DNA from: Bradyrhizobium sp. AZCC 2262
GTDB taxonomy: Bacteria > Pseudomonadota > Alphaproteobacteria > Rhizobiales > Xanthobacteraceae
Length of the DNA: 64,000 nucleotides
NCBI RefSeq assembly: GCF_036924535.1
Contig: NZ_JAZHRT010000001.1
Location: 8,122,001 to 8,186,000, forward strand
Reading direction: 5' to 3'
Part shown: one piece after another, positions 26,048 to 34,877 of the stretch
Layout: every line of letters begins with the position of its first letter
Position numbering within the stretch: the stretch's first letter is position 1
Made by a program: the position numbers and the translations under genes
Notes under the pieces: model-generated
Database searches by the model: none
What the model was told of the DNA's origin: nothing
The model's input: the letters and a program-made list of their open reading frames with translations, nothing else

Positions 26048-26473
26048 TTATTCGTGCTCATTGATAGCAATTGTCTTAACGACCCTTTCAGGCTCCGGCC
26101 TGGCAAGGTCTATCGACAACAGCCCGTTTTTCAGATCCGCGCCCAGCACGTGCATCCCCTCCGCCAGCACGAAGGTGCGCTGGAAGTGGCGCGCGGCGAT
26201 GCCGCGATGGATGTATTGCCGGGCCTTGTCGTCCTGCTGGCGGCCCCGGATCACGAGCTGGTTTTCCTCAATGGTCACATCGAGTTGGTCGCGGGTAAAA
26301 CCCGCCACCGCCAACGTGATGCGCAGGCGTTCGGGTTGGCCGTTGGCACGGTCACACCGCTCGATGTTGTAGGGAGGATAACCGTCGGCGCCTTTGACGA
26401 CGCGATCGAGCGCACGCTCGATTTCGTCGAACCCAAGCAGGAACGGACTGGATAACGAAGGAACACGAGACAT
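26048..26473 (-). CDS. Small heat-shock protein, Hsp20/IbpA family
   Basis: A 141-residue alpha-crystallin-type holdase. N-terminal arm MSRVPSLSSPFLLGFDEIERALDRV; alpha-crystallin domain about 35-125 with LRITLAVAGFTRDQLDVTIEENQLVIRGRQ and IHRGIAARHFQRTFVLAEGM; C-terminal signature GLLSIDLARPEPE, where the usual A-x-x-x-NG-x-L is KNGLL. The start is ATG 26473, two bases past a ROSE hairpin that hides its ribosome site. A consensus RpoH promoter lies 87 bp upstream. This is class A of the rhizobial Hsp20s by similarity. It binds unfolding proteins upon heat shock. Confidence 0.97.
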   Translation of the reverse strand: MSRVPSLSSPFLLGFDEIERALDRVVKGADGYPPYNIERCDRANGQPERLRITLAVAGFTRDQLDVTIEENQLVIRGRQQDDKARQYIHRGIAARHFQRTFVLAEGMHVLGADLKNGLLSIDLARPEPERVVKTIAINEHE

Positions 26474-26553
26474 TACAAAGTCCTCTCGAAGCGACTTTGA
26501 GGGGCCCTTGCGGCGCCCCATTCAACCGGCCGGCCGACTTGCCGTCCGGTCAA
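26474..26553 (-). promoter_or_regulatory. ROSE-type RNA thermometer in hsp20 5' leader
   Basis: The last hairpin of the leader (minus strand) is CAAAGUC..GACUUUG, with the inner pairing of 5'-UCGCU against the ribosome site 5'-AGGA, one G bulged, loop UCGAG. This is the U(U/C)GCU signature of ROSE elements. A second hairpin upstream is GGGGCGCC-GCAA-GGGCCCC, and a GC-rich CCGG stem precedes it. Leader length (about 80 nt) fits known ROSE elements, which melt at heat-shock temperature to free the ribosome site. Confidence 0.92.
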
Positions 26554-26559
26554 GGAACA

Positions 26560-26587
26560 ATATGGGGTGATTCGGGGTGGGTTCAAG
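26560..26587 (-). promoter_or_regulatory. RpoH (sigma32) promoter of hsp20-DUF1150
   Basis: Minus strand: CTTGAA (26582-26587), 14-base spacer, CCCCATAT (26560-26567). This matches the heat-shock consensus CTTGAA-N13/15-CCCCATnT essentially perfectly. The predicted start is near 26553, giving the 80-nt ROSE leader. Confidence 0.92.
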
Positions 26588-26631
26588 CGCCTCTGAAAGC
26601 TGCGTAAATCGGCCGCGGCGGGTTACAAAAC

Positions 26632-26713
26632 CGTCATTCCGGGGCGGCGCGAAGCGTCGAACCCGGAATCTCGAGATTCCGGGTCTGGTCCTTCGGACCA
26701 TCCCGGAATGACC
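26632..26713. repeat. Palindromic intergenic repeat, family B copy 3
   Basis: CGTCATTCCGGGGCG at the left, ACCCGGAATCTCGAGATTCCGGGT in the middle, CCCGGAATGAC at the right; same layout as 5299-5379 and 9018-9099. It lies between the hsp20 promoter and the end of ugpC. Confidence 0.85.
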
Positions 26714-26716
26714 GAA

Positions 26717-27808
<1,092 letters not shown>

Positions 27809-27815
27809 GAATACC

Positions 27816-28664
27816 TTATTTCTCCGTCTCGACCAGGCCGCGTACGAACAGCCGCTGCATGAACACCACCACCGCGACCGGCGGCAGCATCGCGAGAATG
27901 GCGGTGGCCATCGCGAGCTGCCATTCGGCCAGCTCGTCGGTCGTGTACAGCATCTTCTTGATGCCGGTGACGATGGTCTGCATCGAATCCTGCGTGGTGA
28001 TCAAAAGAGGCCACAGATACTGATTCCAGCCATAGATGAACTGGATCACGAACAGCGCGGCGATGGTCGTGATCGACAGCGGCAGCAGCGTATCCCAGAA
28101 GAAACGGAACGGGCCGGCGCCGTCGATCCGCGACGCTTCCAGGAGTTCTTCGGGGATGGTCATGAAGAACTGCCGGAACAGCAATGTCCCCGTGGCGGAT
28201 GCGATCAGCGGCATGATCAGCCCGGCATAGGTGTCGAGCATCTTCAGGTCGGCGATCACCTTGTAAGTCGGATAGATGCGGACCTCGACCGGCAGCATCA
28301 GCGTGACGAAGATGATCCAGAACGCGGTCTTGCGGAAGGGAAAGCGGAAATACACCACGGCGTAGGCCGACAGGATCGAGATGAAGATCTTGCCGATCGC
28401 GATGCCGATCGCCGAGATGAACGAGTTCATCAGCATCTGCCCGACCGGCTCGCGGATGGCGCGCGAACCGCCGACGATGATGGCGCGGTAGTAGTTGTCC
28501 AGCATATGGCCGCCCGGCGTCAGCGGCATGTTGCCGCCGACCACGGTGGCGGCGTCATGGGTGGAAGCGATAAGCGCCAGATAGACCGGAAAGGCGACGA
28601 CGAAGATGCCGAGCGTCAGGATCGTGTAGGCGATAATGTCGCTGAGCGGGCGGTGCTCGACCAT
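27816..28664 (-). CDS. ugpE: sn-Glycerol-3-phosphate ABC transporter, permease UgpE
   Basis: A 282-residue inner-membrane permease with six transmembrane helices, starting at [23 protein letters not shown] (ATG 28664). The EAA loop is [26 protein letters not shown], contacting the ATPase. The start overlaps the ugpA stop by one base (TGATG), implying translational coupling. Reading further upstream in this frame would run through ugpA and is discarded. It pairs with UgpA to form the channel. Confidence 0.94.
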   Translation of the reverse strand: MVEHRPLSDIIAYTILTLGIFVVAFPVYLALIASTHDAATVVGGNMPLTPGGHMLDNYYRAIIVGGSRAIREPVGQMLMNSFISAIGIAIGKIFISILSAYAVVYFRFPFRKTAFWIIFVTLMLPVEVRIYPTYKVIADLKMLDTYAGLIMPLIASATGTLLFRQFFMTIPEELLEASRIDGAGPFRFFWDTLLPLSITTIAALFVIQFIYGWNQYLWPLLITTQDSMQTIVTGIKKMLYTTDELAEWQLAMATAILAMLPPVAVVVFMQRLFVRGLVETEK

Positions 28665-29545
28665 CAGTACTGCACCTTGCGCTCGACATATTTGAACTGG
28701 ACCGCGGTCAGCGCGATCACGATCACCATCAGCACCACCGATTGCGCGGCCGAGCCGCCGAGATCGCCTCCCAGGCGCCCGTCTGCAAACACCTTGTAGA
28801 CCATCGTGGTGGTGGCGCCGGCCGGGCCGCCGCCGGTCACGGCATCGATGATGCCGAATGTGTCGAAGAAGACGTAGACGATATTGACAACCAAAAGGAA
28901 GAACGTGGTCGGCGACAGCAGCGGAAAGGTGATGGTCCAGAACCGCCGCATCGGGCCCGCGCCGTCGATCGCGCCGGCTTCCAGCACGCTCTTGGGGATC
29001 GATTGCAGGCCCGCCAGGAAGAACAGGAAATTGTAGGAAATCTGTTTCCACACCGCCGCCATCACCACCAGGGTCATGGCGTGGTTGCCGTTCAACATTG
29101 GATTCCAGTCGAAATTCATCCAGCGCAGCGGCCGCGCCAGGGTCCCGAGGGTCGGATGGAACATGAAGATCCACAACACGCCGGCGACCGCGGGCGCCAC
29201 CGCATAGGGCCAGATCATCAGCGTCTTGTAGGCACCGGCGGCTTTCAGGTTCTTGTCGGCCTGGGTCGCAAACAGCAAGGCAATCGAAAGCGACAATGCG
29301 GCGACCAGCGAGGAGAAGATCACCGTCGTCAGCATCGCTTTGTAATAGCCGGGATCGGCGAACAGGCCCTGGTAATTTTCCAGCCCGACAAATTCGGAAT
29401 TAAGTCCGAACGCGTCCTCGCGCAGAAAGGATTGCCAGACCGCCTGGCTCGCCGGCCAATAGAAGAAAACGAATGTGATGATGAGCTGCGGCACGAGCAG
29501 CAAATAGGGCAGCAGCCTGTTGTTGAAGACGACCGACTTTTCCAT
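28664..29545 (-). CDS. ugpA: sn-Glycerol-3-phosphate ABC transporter, permease UgpA
   Basis: A 293-residue permease, [32 protein letters not shown] at the N-terminus, a typical UgpA start. The EAA motif [29 protein letters not shown] lies near 195-223. Six or so membrane helices. It is separated from ugpB by 81 bp containing a stem-loop (29586-29614) and precedes ugpE with one-base overlap. Partner of UgpE. Confidence 0.94.
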   Translation of the reverse strand: MEKSVVFNNRLLPYLLLVPQLIITFVFFYWPASQAVWQSFLREDAFGLNSEFVGLENYQGLFADPGYYKAMLTTVIFSSLVAALSLSIALLFATQADKNLKAAGAYKTLMIWPYAVAPAVAGVLWIFMFHPTLGTLARPLRWMNFDWNPMLNGNHAMTLVVMAAVWKQISYNFLFFLAGLQSIPKSVLEAGAIDGAGPMRRFWTITFPLLSPTTFFLLVVNIVYVFFDTFGIIDAVTGGGPAGATTTMVYKVFADGRLGGDLGGSAAQSVVLMVIVIALTAVQFKYVERKVQY

Positions 29546-29585
29546 CTAGGGCGCTTTACAGCCTTCCGCGCTTAGGTGGCAGACC

Positions 29586-29614
29586 GGCTCCCCTTCCGGC
29601 GCGGAGGGGGAGCC
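29586..29614 (-). terminator. Intercistronic stem-loop between ugpB and ugpA
   Basis: Arms GGCTCCCC and GGGGAGCC enclose a 13-base loop; no T-tract follows. Such stems after binding-protein genes (as between malE and malF) stabilise the upstream message, giving more binding protein than permease. The function here is inferred from position. Confidence 0.6.
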
Positions 29615-29626
29615 AATGCCGATTGT

Positions 29627-30940
29627 CTACTTTGCCGTCTTTTCGAACGTTCGCAACATCGCATTGCCTTTGGCGACGGCATCATCAAGCGCCTGCTGCG
29701 CGGTTTTTTGTCCGGCGAGGGCCGCTTCGATCTGCTCGGCCCAGACGTCGCGCATCTGCACCATGTTGCCGAAGCGCAGGCCGCGCGAATTCTCGGTCGG
29801 CTCCTTGTTGGTGAGCTCCTTTAGCGGAGTCTCCGGTACCGGGTTTTTCTGGTAGAAACCGTCGGCCTTGGTCTTCTCATAGGCAGCCTTGGTGATCGGC
29901 AGATAGCCGGATTCCTGGTGCAGCCTGGCCTGACGGTTGGTGTCGGACAGGAAGGTGAAGAATTTCGCCACGCCCTTGTATTCATCGGGCTTCTTGCCAC
30001 CCATCACCCACAGCGATGCACCGCCGATAATCGAGTTCTGCGGTGCGCCCGCGACATCCGGATAATAGGGCATCGGTGCCGAGGTGAAGTCGAACTTGGC
30101 GGTGCTCTTGGCGGTGGCGTAGTAGCCCGACGAGGTCAGGAAGATTGCGCATTCGCCCGAAGCGAAGCGGGCTTCGCTCTTATTTTCTCGGCCGGAATAA
30201 TCGTAGGTCTTGTCCTTCTGCAGGTCGATCAGGTTCTGCAAATGCTTCACATGTAGCGGCGAGTTGAAGGTCAGAACCGTGTCGAAACCATCGAGGCCGT
30301 TGGCCTTGGTTCCGATCGGCACGTTGTGCCATGCCGAAAATTGTTCGATGTGCGCCCACGTTGCCCAGGCATTGGAGAAGCCGCAGGTCTCGTGTCCGGC
30401 GGCCTTAAGCTTCTTCGCGGCAGCAAACACTTCCGGCCAGGTTTTTGGAATTTCGGCCACACCTGCCTTCTTCAATTCGTCCTTGTTGATCCACATCACC
30501 ATCGACGAGGAATTGAAGGGGAACGACAGCATGTCGCCCTTGGCGGTCGAGTAGTAGCCGGTGATGGTCGGCAGATAGGCCTTGGGGTCGAATGGTTCGT
30601 TGGCATCCTTCATCAACTGGTAGACCGGCTTGATGGCGCCGGTGGCGCTCATCATGGTGGCGGTGCCGACTTCGAACACCTGAATGATGTGCGGCGCGGT
30701 GCCGGCGCGGAACGCGGCGATGCCGGCATTCATGGTGTCGGGATAGCTGCCCTTGAAGGTCGGAACAACCTTGTAGTCGGACTGGCTGGCGTTGAATTCC
30801 TCGGCGAGCTTGTTGACGATGTCGTTGTTGCCGCCGGTCATGGCGTGCCACCACTGGATCTCGGTCACAGCATGGGCAGGCGTGGCGAGCGCCAGCGCAA
30901 CAGTCACTGCCGCCGCTGCGCCGAATTGTCGAAGTGCCAT
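29627..30940 (-). CDS. ugpB: sn-Glycerol-3-phosphate-binding periplasmic protein UgpB
   Basis: A 437-residue solute-binding protein (family 1). Signal peptide MALRQFGAAAAVTVALALATPAHA, then VTEIQWWHAMTGGNNDIVNKLAEEFN, the UgpB hallmark. ATG 30940 has a GGAGGAATT ribosome site; the frame is open further upstream but that part is not family-like. First gene of ugpBAEC, behind a Pho-box-like element, so induction by phosphate starvation is expected. It delivers glycerol-3-phosphate to UgpAE. Confidence 0.95.
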   Translation of the reverse strand: MALRQFGAAAAVTVALALATPAHAVTEIQWWHAMTGGNNDIVNKLAEEFNASQSDYKVVPTFKGSYPDTMNAGIAAFRAGTAPHIIQVFEVGTATMMSATGAIKPVYQLMKDANEPFDPKAYLPTITGYYSTAKGDMLSFPFNSSSMVMWINKDELKKAGVAEIPKTWPEVFAAAKKLKAAGHETCGFSNAWATWAHIEQFSAWHNVPIGTKANGLDGFDTVLTFNSPLHVKHLQNLIDLQKDKTYDYSGRENKSEARFASGECAIFLTSSGYYATAKSTAKFDFTSAPMPYYPDVAGAPQNSIIGGASLWVMGGKKPDEYKGVAKFFTFLSDTNRQARLHQESGYLPITKAAYEKTKADGFYQKNPVPETPLKELTNKEPTENSRGLRFGNMVQMRDVWAEQIEAALAGQKTAQQALDDAVAKGNAMLRTFEKTAK

Positions 30941-30981
30941 GGAATTCCTCCGGGTTGGGGTCGTCACCTTCGTTTCGCGCG

Positions 30982-31012
30982 ATAACAGCGCCGGATGACG
31001 TGCAAATGACCG
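30982..31012 (-). promoter_or_regulatory. Candidate Pho box and -10 of the ugp operon
   Basis: Minus strand: CGGTCAT-TTGC-ACGTCAT (31012-30995), two 7-bp direct repeats close to CTGTCAT at the correct 11-bp period. It is followed 7 bp later by TGTTAT (30987-30982) as a -10. It lies 42-72 bp before the ugpB start. This fits PhoB control of ugp known from enterics and rhizobia. Confidence 0.7.
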
Positions 31013-31081
31013 TATAAGCGAAAGGATGGTATCGGGGAAGCGGGCTTGGAGGGAAGCCGGAAAATAGGCGAAGGCCGCGTT

Positions 31082-31219
31082 GTCGTCCCTGCCTAGTGCG
31101 CAATTGCGCACGGGAGCAGGGACCCATAACCACAGGGGGCTGTGATAGCAGCAAGGCGACTGCTACAGCGCAGAAAAACAGAGCCGCGGCGTATGGGCCC
31201 CTGCTGTCGCAGGGGCGAC
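31082..31219. repeat. Palindromic repeat, family D copy 1
   Basis: CGTCCCTGC..GCAGGGACCCATAACCAC, then GCGGCGTATGGGCCCCTGCTGTCGCAGGGGCGACC: a nested inverted repeat of about 138 bp with an internal GTGCGCAATTGCGCAC palindrome. A related copy is at 56655-56788. It fills the gap between ugpB and the CoA-transferase gene. Confidence 0.75.
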
Positions 31220-31225
31220 CAAAGG

Positions 31226-32431
31226 TTACCGCTTGCGTTCGGCGCCGCAGACCGCGCCCTTGGCGACCAGCGCCTCGATCTCGCTCTTGGAATAGCCGAA
31301 CTCGCCCAGCACCTCCGATGTGTGCTGGCTGAATTTCGGCGGCGTCCGGCGCAGGCTCGGCTTGGTCCGCTCGAGCCGGATCGGGGAGGCGACGCCCTTG
31401 TACCAATCCTTCTCAATGATATCGCCGCGATGCAACGTATGCGGATTGGTCAGCGCCTGGTCGATCTTCTGTACCGGGCCTGCGGGCAGTCCTGCCGCCA
31501 GCAGGCGATTACAGAGCGGCTCAGCCTCATGCTGGCTGAACACGGCGGCAAGCTCGGCGCGCAGCGCGTCGCGGTTGGCGATGCGGTCCTTGTTGCGGGC
31601 AAAGCGCGGATCGGTGCCGAGTTCGGACTTGCCGATCTCCTTGGCGAGCTTGCGGAAGGTGCCGTCATTGCCGACGCCGATGAAGATGTTGTCAGTCTTG
31701 GTCGGAAAGATCGCGTAGGGCACGAGATTGGGATGCTCATTGCCGGTCAGGCCCGGCGGCTTGCCATGCATGAAATAATTCGCGGTGTGCGGATGCATGA
31801 TCGCAAGGCCGGTTTCATACAGCGTCGTTTCGAGAAACTGCCCCAAACCAGAACGCTGCCGCTCCGACAGCGCCATCAAAATGCCGATCGCCGCATACAG
31901 CCCGGTGGTGATGTCGACCAGGGGTACGCCGATCCGCATCGGACCGCTTTCCGGCGAGCCGGTCGCCGCGATCATGCCGGTCATGGCCTGGATGATGGCG
32001 TCATAGCCGGGATTGCCGCCGCGCGGGCCGTCCGCGCCGAAGCCGGAAATCCGGCAATGCACGAGCTTTGGGAATTTTTCGCGCAACGCGTCGTTGCCGA
32101 TGCCCCATTTGTCGAGCGTGCCCGGCTTGAAATTCTCGATCAGGACGTCGGCCGTCTCCAGCATCTTCAAGAGCACGGCGCGCCCGCCTTCGGAGGCGAG
32201 GTCGAGTCCGATCGAGCGCTTGTTGCGGTTGATGCCGACGAAATAGGCCGCGTCTTCCTCGTGGAACGGAGGGCCCCAGTCGCGCACTTCGTCGCCGGCA
32301 GGCGGTTCGACCTTGATGACGTCGGCGCCGTGGTCGGCGAGGATTTGCGTGCAGTAAGGGCCGCCGAGCACGCGCGTGAGATCGACGACGCGCAGGCCGG
32401 TCATTGCACCGGGAGCGGCTACAGAACTCAT
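31226..32431 (-). CDS. CaiB/BaiF family (type III) CoA-transferase
   Basis: A 401-residue family III CoA-transferase. MTGLRVVDLTRVLGGPYCTQILADHGADVIKVEPP is the classic N-terminus; the catalytic Asp is in GYDAIIQAMTGMIAATG; the C-terminal lobe has SQHTSEVLGEFGYSKSEIEALVAKGAV. It moves CoA between carboxylic acids through a glutamyl/aspartyl-anhydride mechanism. The start is taken at ATG 32431 (a TTG at 32452 also fits). No pathway genes adjoin, so substrates (formyl, succinyl, carnitine-like or other) cannot be named. Confidence 0.9.
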   Translation of the reverse strand: MSSVAAPGAMTGLRVVDLTRVLGGPYCTQILADHGADVIKVEPPAGDEVRDWGPPFHEEDAAYFVGINRNKRSIGLDLASEGGRAVLLKMLETADVLIENFKPGTLDKWGIGNDALREKFPKLVHCRISGFGADGPRGGNPGYDAIIQAMTGMIAATGSPESGPMRIGVPLVDITTGLYAAIGILMALSERQRSGLGQFLETTLYETGLAIMHPHTANYFMHGKPPGLTGNEHPNLVPYAIFPTKTDNIFIGVGNDGTFRKLAKEIGKSELGTDPRFARNKDRIANRDALRAELAAVFSQHEAEPLCNRLLAAGLPAGPVQKIDQALTNPHTLHRGDIIEKDWYKGVASPIRLERTKPSLRRTPPKFSQHTSEVLGEFGYSKSEIEALVAKGAVCGAERKR

Positions 32432-32571
32432 GGGATAAGAACCTTCGCTCAAGGAGAAAATCGAAGTCTTGAGCTAGCGGTCTTCAGGCGCGGCGGCAAT
32501 GGCGTCTCGCGCACAGGCGCATGACGTGGCGGCCATAGCAAACTCTCGGAAAATTCCGTGAGGCGTGCGAA

Positions 32572-32598
32572 TGGCCCGCCGACATCAGCGGCGGGCCA
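32572..32598 (-). terminator. Hairpin downstream of ohr
   Basis: Perfect 10-bp stem TGGCCCGCCG/CGGCGGGCCA with a 7-base loop, about 32 bp beyond the ohr stop. No clear T-run follows on the minus strand, so it may be a weak terminator. Confidence 0.5.
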
Positions 32599-32629
32599 CT
32601 CGGGCGTCATCTCATACAACCGCCGGTCG

Positions 32630-33055
32630 TTACACGACCGTCAGGCGCACATCCACATTGCCGCGAGTGGCGTTGGAGTACGGGCACACCTGGTGCGCTT
32701 TCGCGACAAGGGCTTCCGCTTCCGCCTTGGGAACACCGGGCAGTGAGACGGCGAGGTCGATATCGAGGCCAAAGCCGCCCTCCGAACGCGGGCCGATGCC
32801 GACGGTGGAGGTGACGGTGGCGTCCGCGGGCACCTTCGGACCGCCCTGCGAAGCGACAAATTTCATCGCGCCGATGAAGCAGGCGGCATACCCGGCCGCA
32901 AACAGCTGTTCGGGATTGTTGCCGGCGCCACCGCCGCCGCCGAGTTCTTTCGGGGTCGCGAGCTTGACGTCGAGTGCGCCGTCGAGGGTCGCGGCGGTGC
33001 CGTCACGGCCACCGGTGGCCTTGGCGCTGGTCTTGTAGAGCACGTTCACAGACAT
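32630..33055 (-). CDS. ohr: Organic hydroperoxide resistance protein Ohr
   Basis: A 141-residue thiol peroxidase reducing organic (lipid) hydroperoxides with lipoylated-protein electrons. The redox cysteines are Cys59 in [15 protein letters not shown] and Cys124 in [12 protein letters not shown], and the conserved catalytic Arg/Glu region is present (TGGRDGTA). Family name by strong similarity. It is divergent from the MarR-type regulator ohrR, with two palindromes in between. Confidence 0.97.
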   Translation of the reverse strand: MSVNVLYKTSAKATGGRDGTAATLDGALDVKLATPKELGGGGGAGNNPEQLFAAGYAACFIGAMKFVASQGGPKVPADATVTSTVGIGPRSEGGFGLDIDLAVSLPGVPKAEAEALVAKAHQVCPYSNATRGNVDVRLTVV

Positions 33056-33097
33056 ATCGGTCTCCCTTGGGTTTGCCGTTTCGATGAAAGATATACT

Positions 33098-33167
33098 GCA
33101 CGCAATTAGATTGTGCGCAATATAAATTATTGCAGGCTGCGCGATTTAATTGTATGCAATTGAAATC
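33098..33167. promoter_or_regulatory. Two candidate OhrR operators in the ohr-ohrR intergenic region
   Basis: Site 1 (33098-33118): imperfect palindrome GCACGCAAT-TAG-ATTGTGCGC. Site 2 (33143-33167): GATTT-AATTG-TATG-CAATT-GAAATC. Both centre on the CAATT/AATTG core of known OhrR boxes (TACAATT-N-AATTGTA) and lie 45 bp apart between the two divergent starts. Confidence 0.65.
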
Positions 33168-33220
33168 AAGCGCTTAGCCACCATATCAGTGTCTGGGCGC
33201 GGCTCGTTGACGAGGACGTG

Positions 33221-33679
33221 ATGGCCAGGAAATCTTCAGCGGACTTTCCGCTCCGGCTCGACAATCAAATTTGCTTCGCGGTGTATTCGACCGCGCACGC
33301 GTTCAACCGCGTCTACAAGCCGCTGCTCGACAAACTCGGTCTGACCTATCCGCAATATCTCGTCATGCTGGTACTGTGGGAGCGCGACGGCGTACCGGTG
33401 AAGGACATCGGTGAGCGCCTGTTCCTGGATTCCGGCACGCTGACGCCGCTGCTCAAGCGGCTGGAGACAGCCGAACTCATCAAGCGCACCCGCAGCACCG
33501 AGGACGAACGGCAGGTGCTGATTGCGCTGACGTCCAAGGGCGAGACGCTGCGGGAGAAAGCGAGAGCGGTGCCGCAATCGATTCTCGCGGCGTCAGCCTG
33601 CTCGGTCGGCGAACTCGTGGCGATGAAGAACGAGATCGTCGCACTTCGCGATCGGTTGAATGCGGTGTTGGGGGAGTAG
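33221..33679 (+). CDS. ohrR: MarR-family organic hydroperoxide sensor OhrR
   Basis: A 152-residue winged-helix repressor of ohr. The peroxide-sensing Cys18 is in LRLDNQICFAVYSTAHAF; a second cysteine, Cys127 in LAASACSVGE, matches the two-cysteine Xanthomonas-type OhrR that forms an intersubunit disulphide. HTH/wing: LFLDSGTLTPLLKRLETAELIKRTRSTEDERQ. GAGG lies 5 bases before ATG 33221; GTG 33218 is an alternative start. Divergent from ohr. Confidence 0.96.
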   Translation: MARKSSADFPLRLDNQICFAVYSTAHAFNRVYKPLLDKLGLTYPQYLVMLVLWERDGVPVKDIGERLFLDSGTLTPLLKRLETAELIKRTRSTEDERQVLIALTSKGETLREKARAVPQSILAASACSVGELVAMKNEIVALRDRLNAVLGE

Positions 33680-33704
33680 GGGGGCTGATGCCCCGTGCGG
33701 AGGC

Positions 33705-33941
33705 TCAGAAATGCTTCTTCGCAAATGCCCTGCCGGAGCCTGACTTTAGGTATTTCTCGAATGCACGGGCGCATTTCTCGTCGCTGAATGCGATGTAGGT
33801 CCTTAACCGCCAAGGTCCATATTTCGAAGTATGAGGAACTTCCCCCGCATTATGCTTCGTTAAGCGGGCGCGTAGATCTTCCGTGATGCCGACATAGAAG
33901 TGCTCGGAATCGAGACTCTCCAAGATGTAGACGTATTTCAT
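33705..33941 (-). CDS. GIY-YIG domain protein
   Basis: A 78-residue minimal GIY-YIG nuclease-fold protein: the first motif is YVYILESLDSEHFYVGITEDLRARLTKHN (Y-x-Y/I and YVG), with conserved Arg in LRARL and a C-terminal AFEKYLKSGSGRAFAKKHF. This is the compact YhbQ/excinuclease-like subgroup with no other domain. Cellular role unclear; possibly DNA repair or an orphan. It converges with ohrR, 25 bp apart. Confidence 0.87.
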   Translation of the reverse strand: MKYVYILESLDSEHFYVGITEDLRARLTKHNAGEVPHTSKYGPWRLRTYIAFSDEKCARAFEKYLKSGSGRAFAKKHF

Positions 33942-34141
33942 GTGACTACCTGCGTTGGGGAAAAACCGCAGGATATCGCGTTTCTGGTCTGAGAGAGCCC
34001 GCCCAGCTATAGATCGCGAATTGAGTACTGCAGATAGAGCCCGCCGTCGCCCTTCGGGCTATGGCGTGGCAGCCTTCGCTCACTTCGCTACGAAGGACTT
34101 CCCGGGCCTGCCCAGCCGAAGCTCGCGAAGCGAGCGAAGGC

Positions 34142-34217
<76 letters not shown>

Positions 34218-34308
34218 GTCACAGTCAGGGCACGGTCTCTTCCGACCATGCTCCCGCAAGCCTTGGGCGACTTGCGGGGGAGACCCAGAACACAGTTCTG
34301 GGCCGATC

Positions 34309-34734
34309 TCAAGTCTCTTCGTCGCCTCCGACATCACCGATGATGTCGGTGACGTCCTCATCGCCCTCTTCCTCGTCGGGAATGAAGGTGGAATCGTCGT
34401 CGTCATCGCCTTCGATGGTCTCGTCGATCTCGATGTCGTCTTCCGATTCGGGAACAACAGCCTTGACCTTGCCGGTGTTCTCCTCGGCGTCGGCTTCCTC
34501 GAGCGAGACCAACTCTTCGGCCTCGGCGGCTTCCGGCATATCGGCAGCGGCGGTGGCCGAAGCGGCAGCCGCGGCGCGTGCGGCATCGCCACGGGCGGCC
34601 CGCGGTGGCGCAATCGGCGCAATCGGCACGACCTCGCCGGTGTAGGGCGAGATCACCGGGTTCTTGTTCAGATCGTAGAATTTCTTACCCGTCGTCGGGC
34701 AAATGCGTTTGGTTCCGAGATCGGATTTGGCCAC
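34309..34734 (-). CDS. TIGR02300 (FYDLN_acid) family protein
   Basis: A 141-residue alphaproteobacterial protein. The first 40 residues are conserved (MAKSDLGTKRICPTTGKKFYDLNKNPVISPYTGE: a CxxxGxxFYDL motif, possibly a degenerate zinc ribbon with only one cysteine), followed by an Ala-rich section and a long acidic, disordered tail (DETIEGDDDDDSTFIPDEEE). The family occurs upstream of aroA in rhizobia. Function unknown. It is divergent from aroA. Confidence 0.93.
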   Translation of the reverse strand: MAKSDLGTKRICPTTGKKFYDLNKNPVISPYTGEVVPIAPIAPPRAARGDAARAAAAASATAAADMPEAAEAEELVSLEEADAEENTGKVKAVVPESEDDIEIDETIEGDDDDDSTFIPDEEEGDEDVTDIIGDVGGDEET

Positions 34735-34877
34735 GTGTGGATCCTGGGAAATTCTGAAAAACGGTGCTTCACTTGGCTAGTTGAGAGGCCGGTGTCAATA
34801 GCGGTTTATCGCATTTGACGGCCGCGTGACGCCGTGGGGGCCATGTGGTACTGCCGCCCTCGCAGAGGACCCCAATC

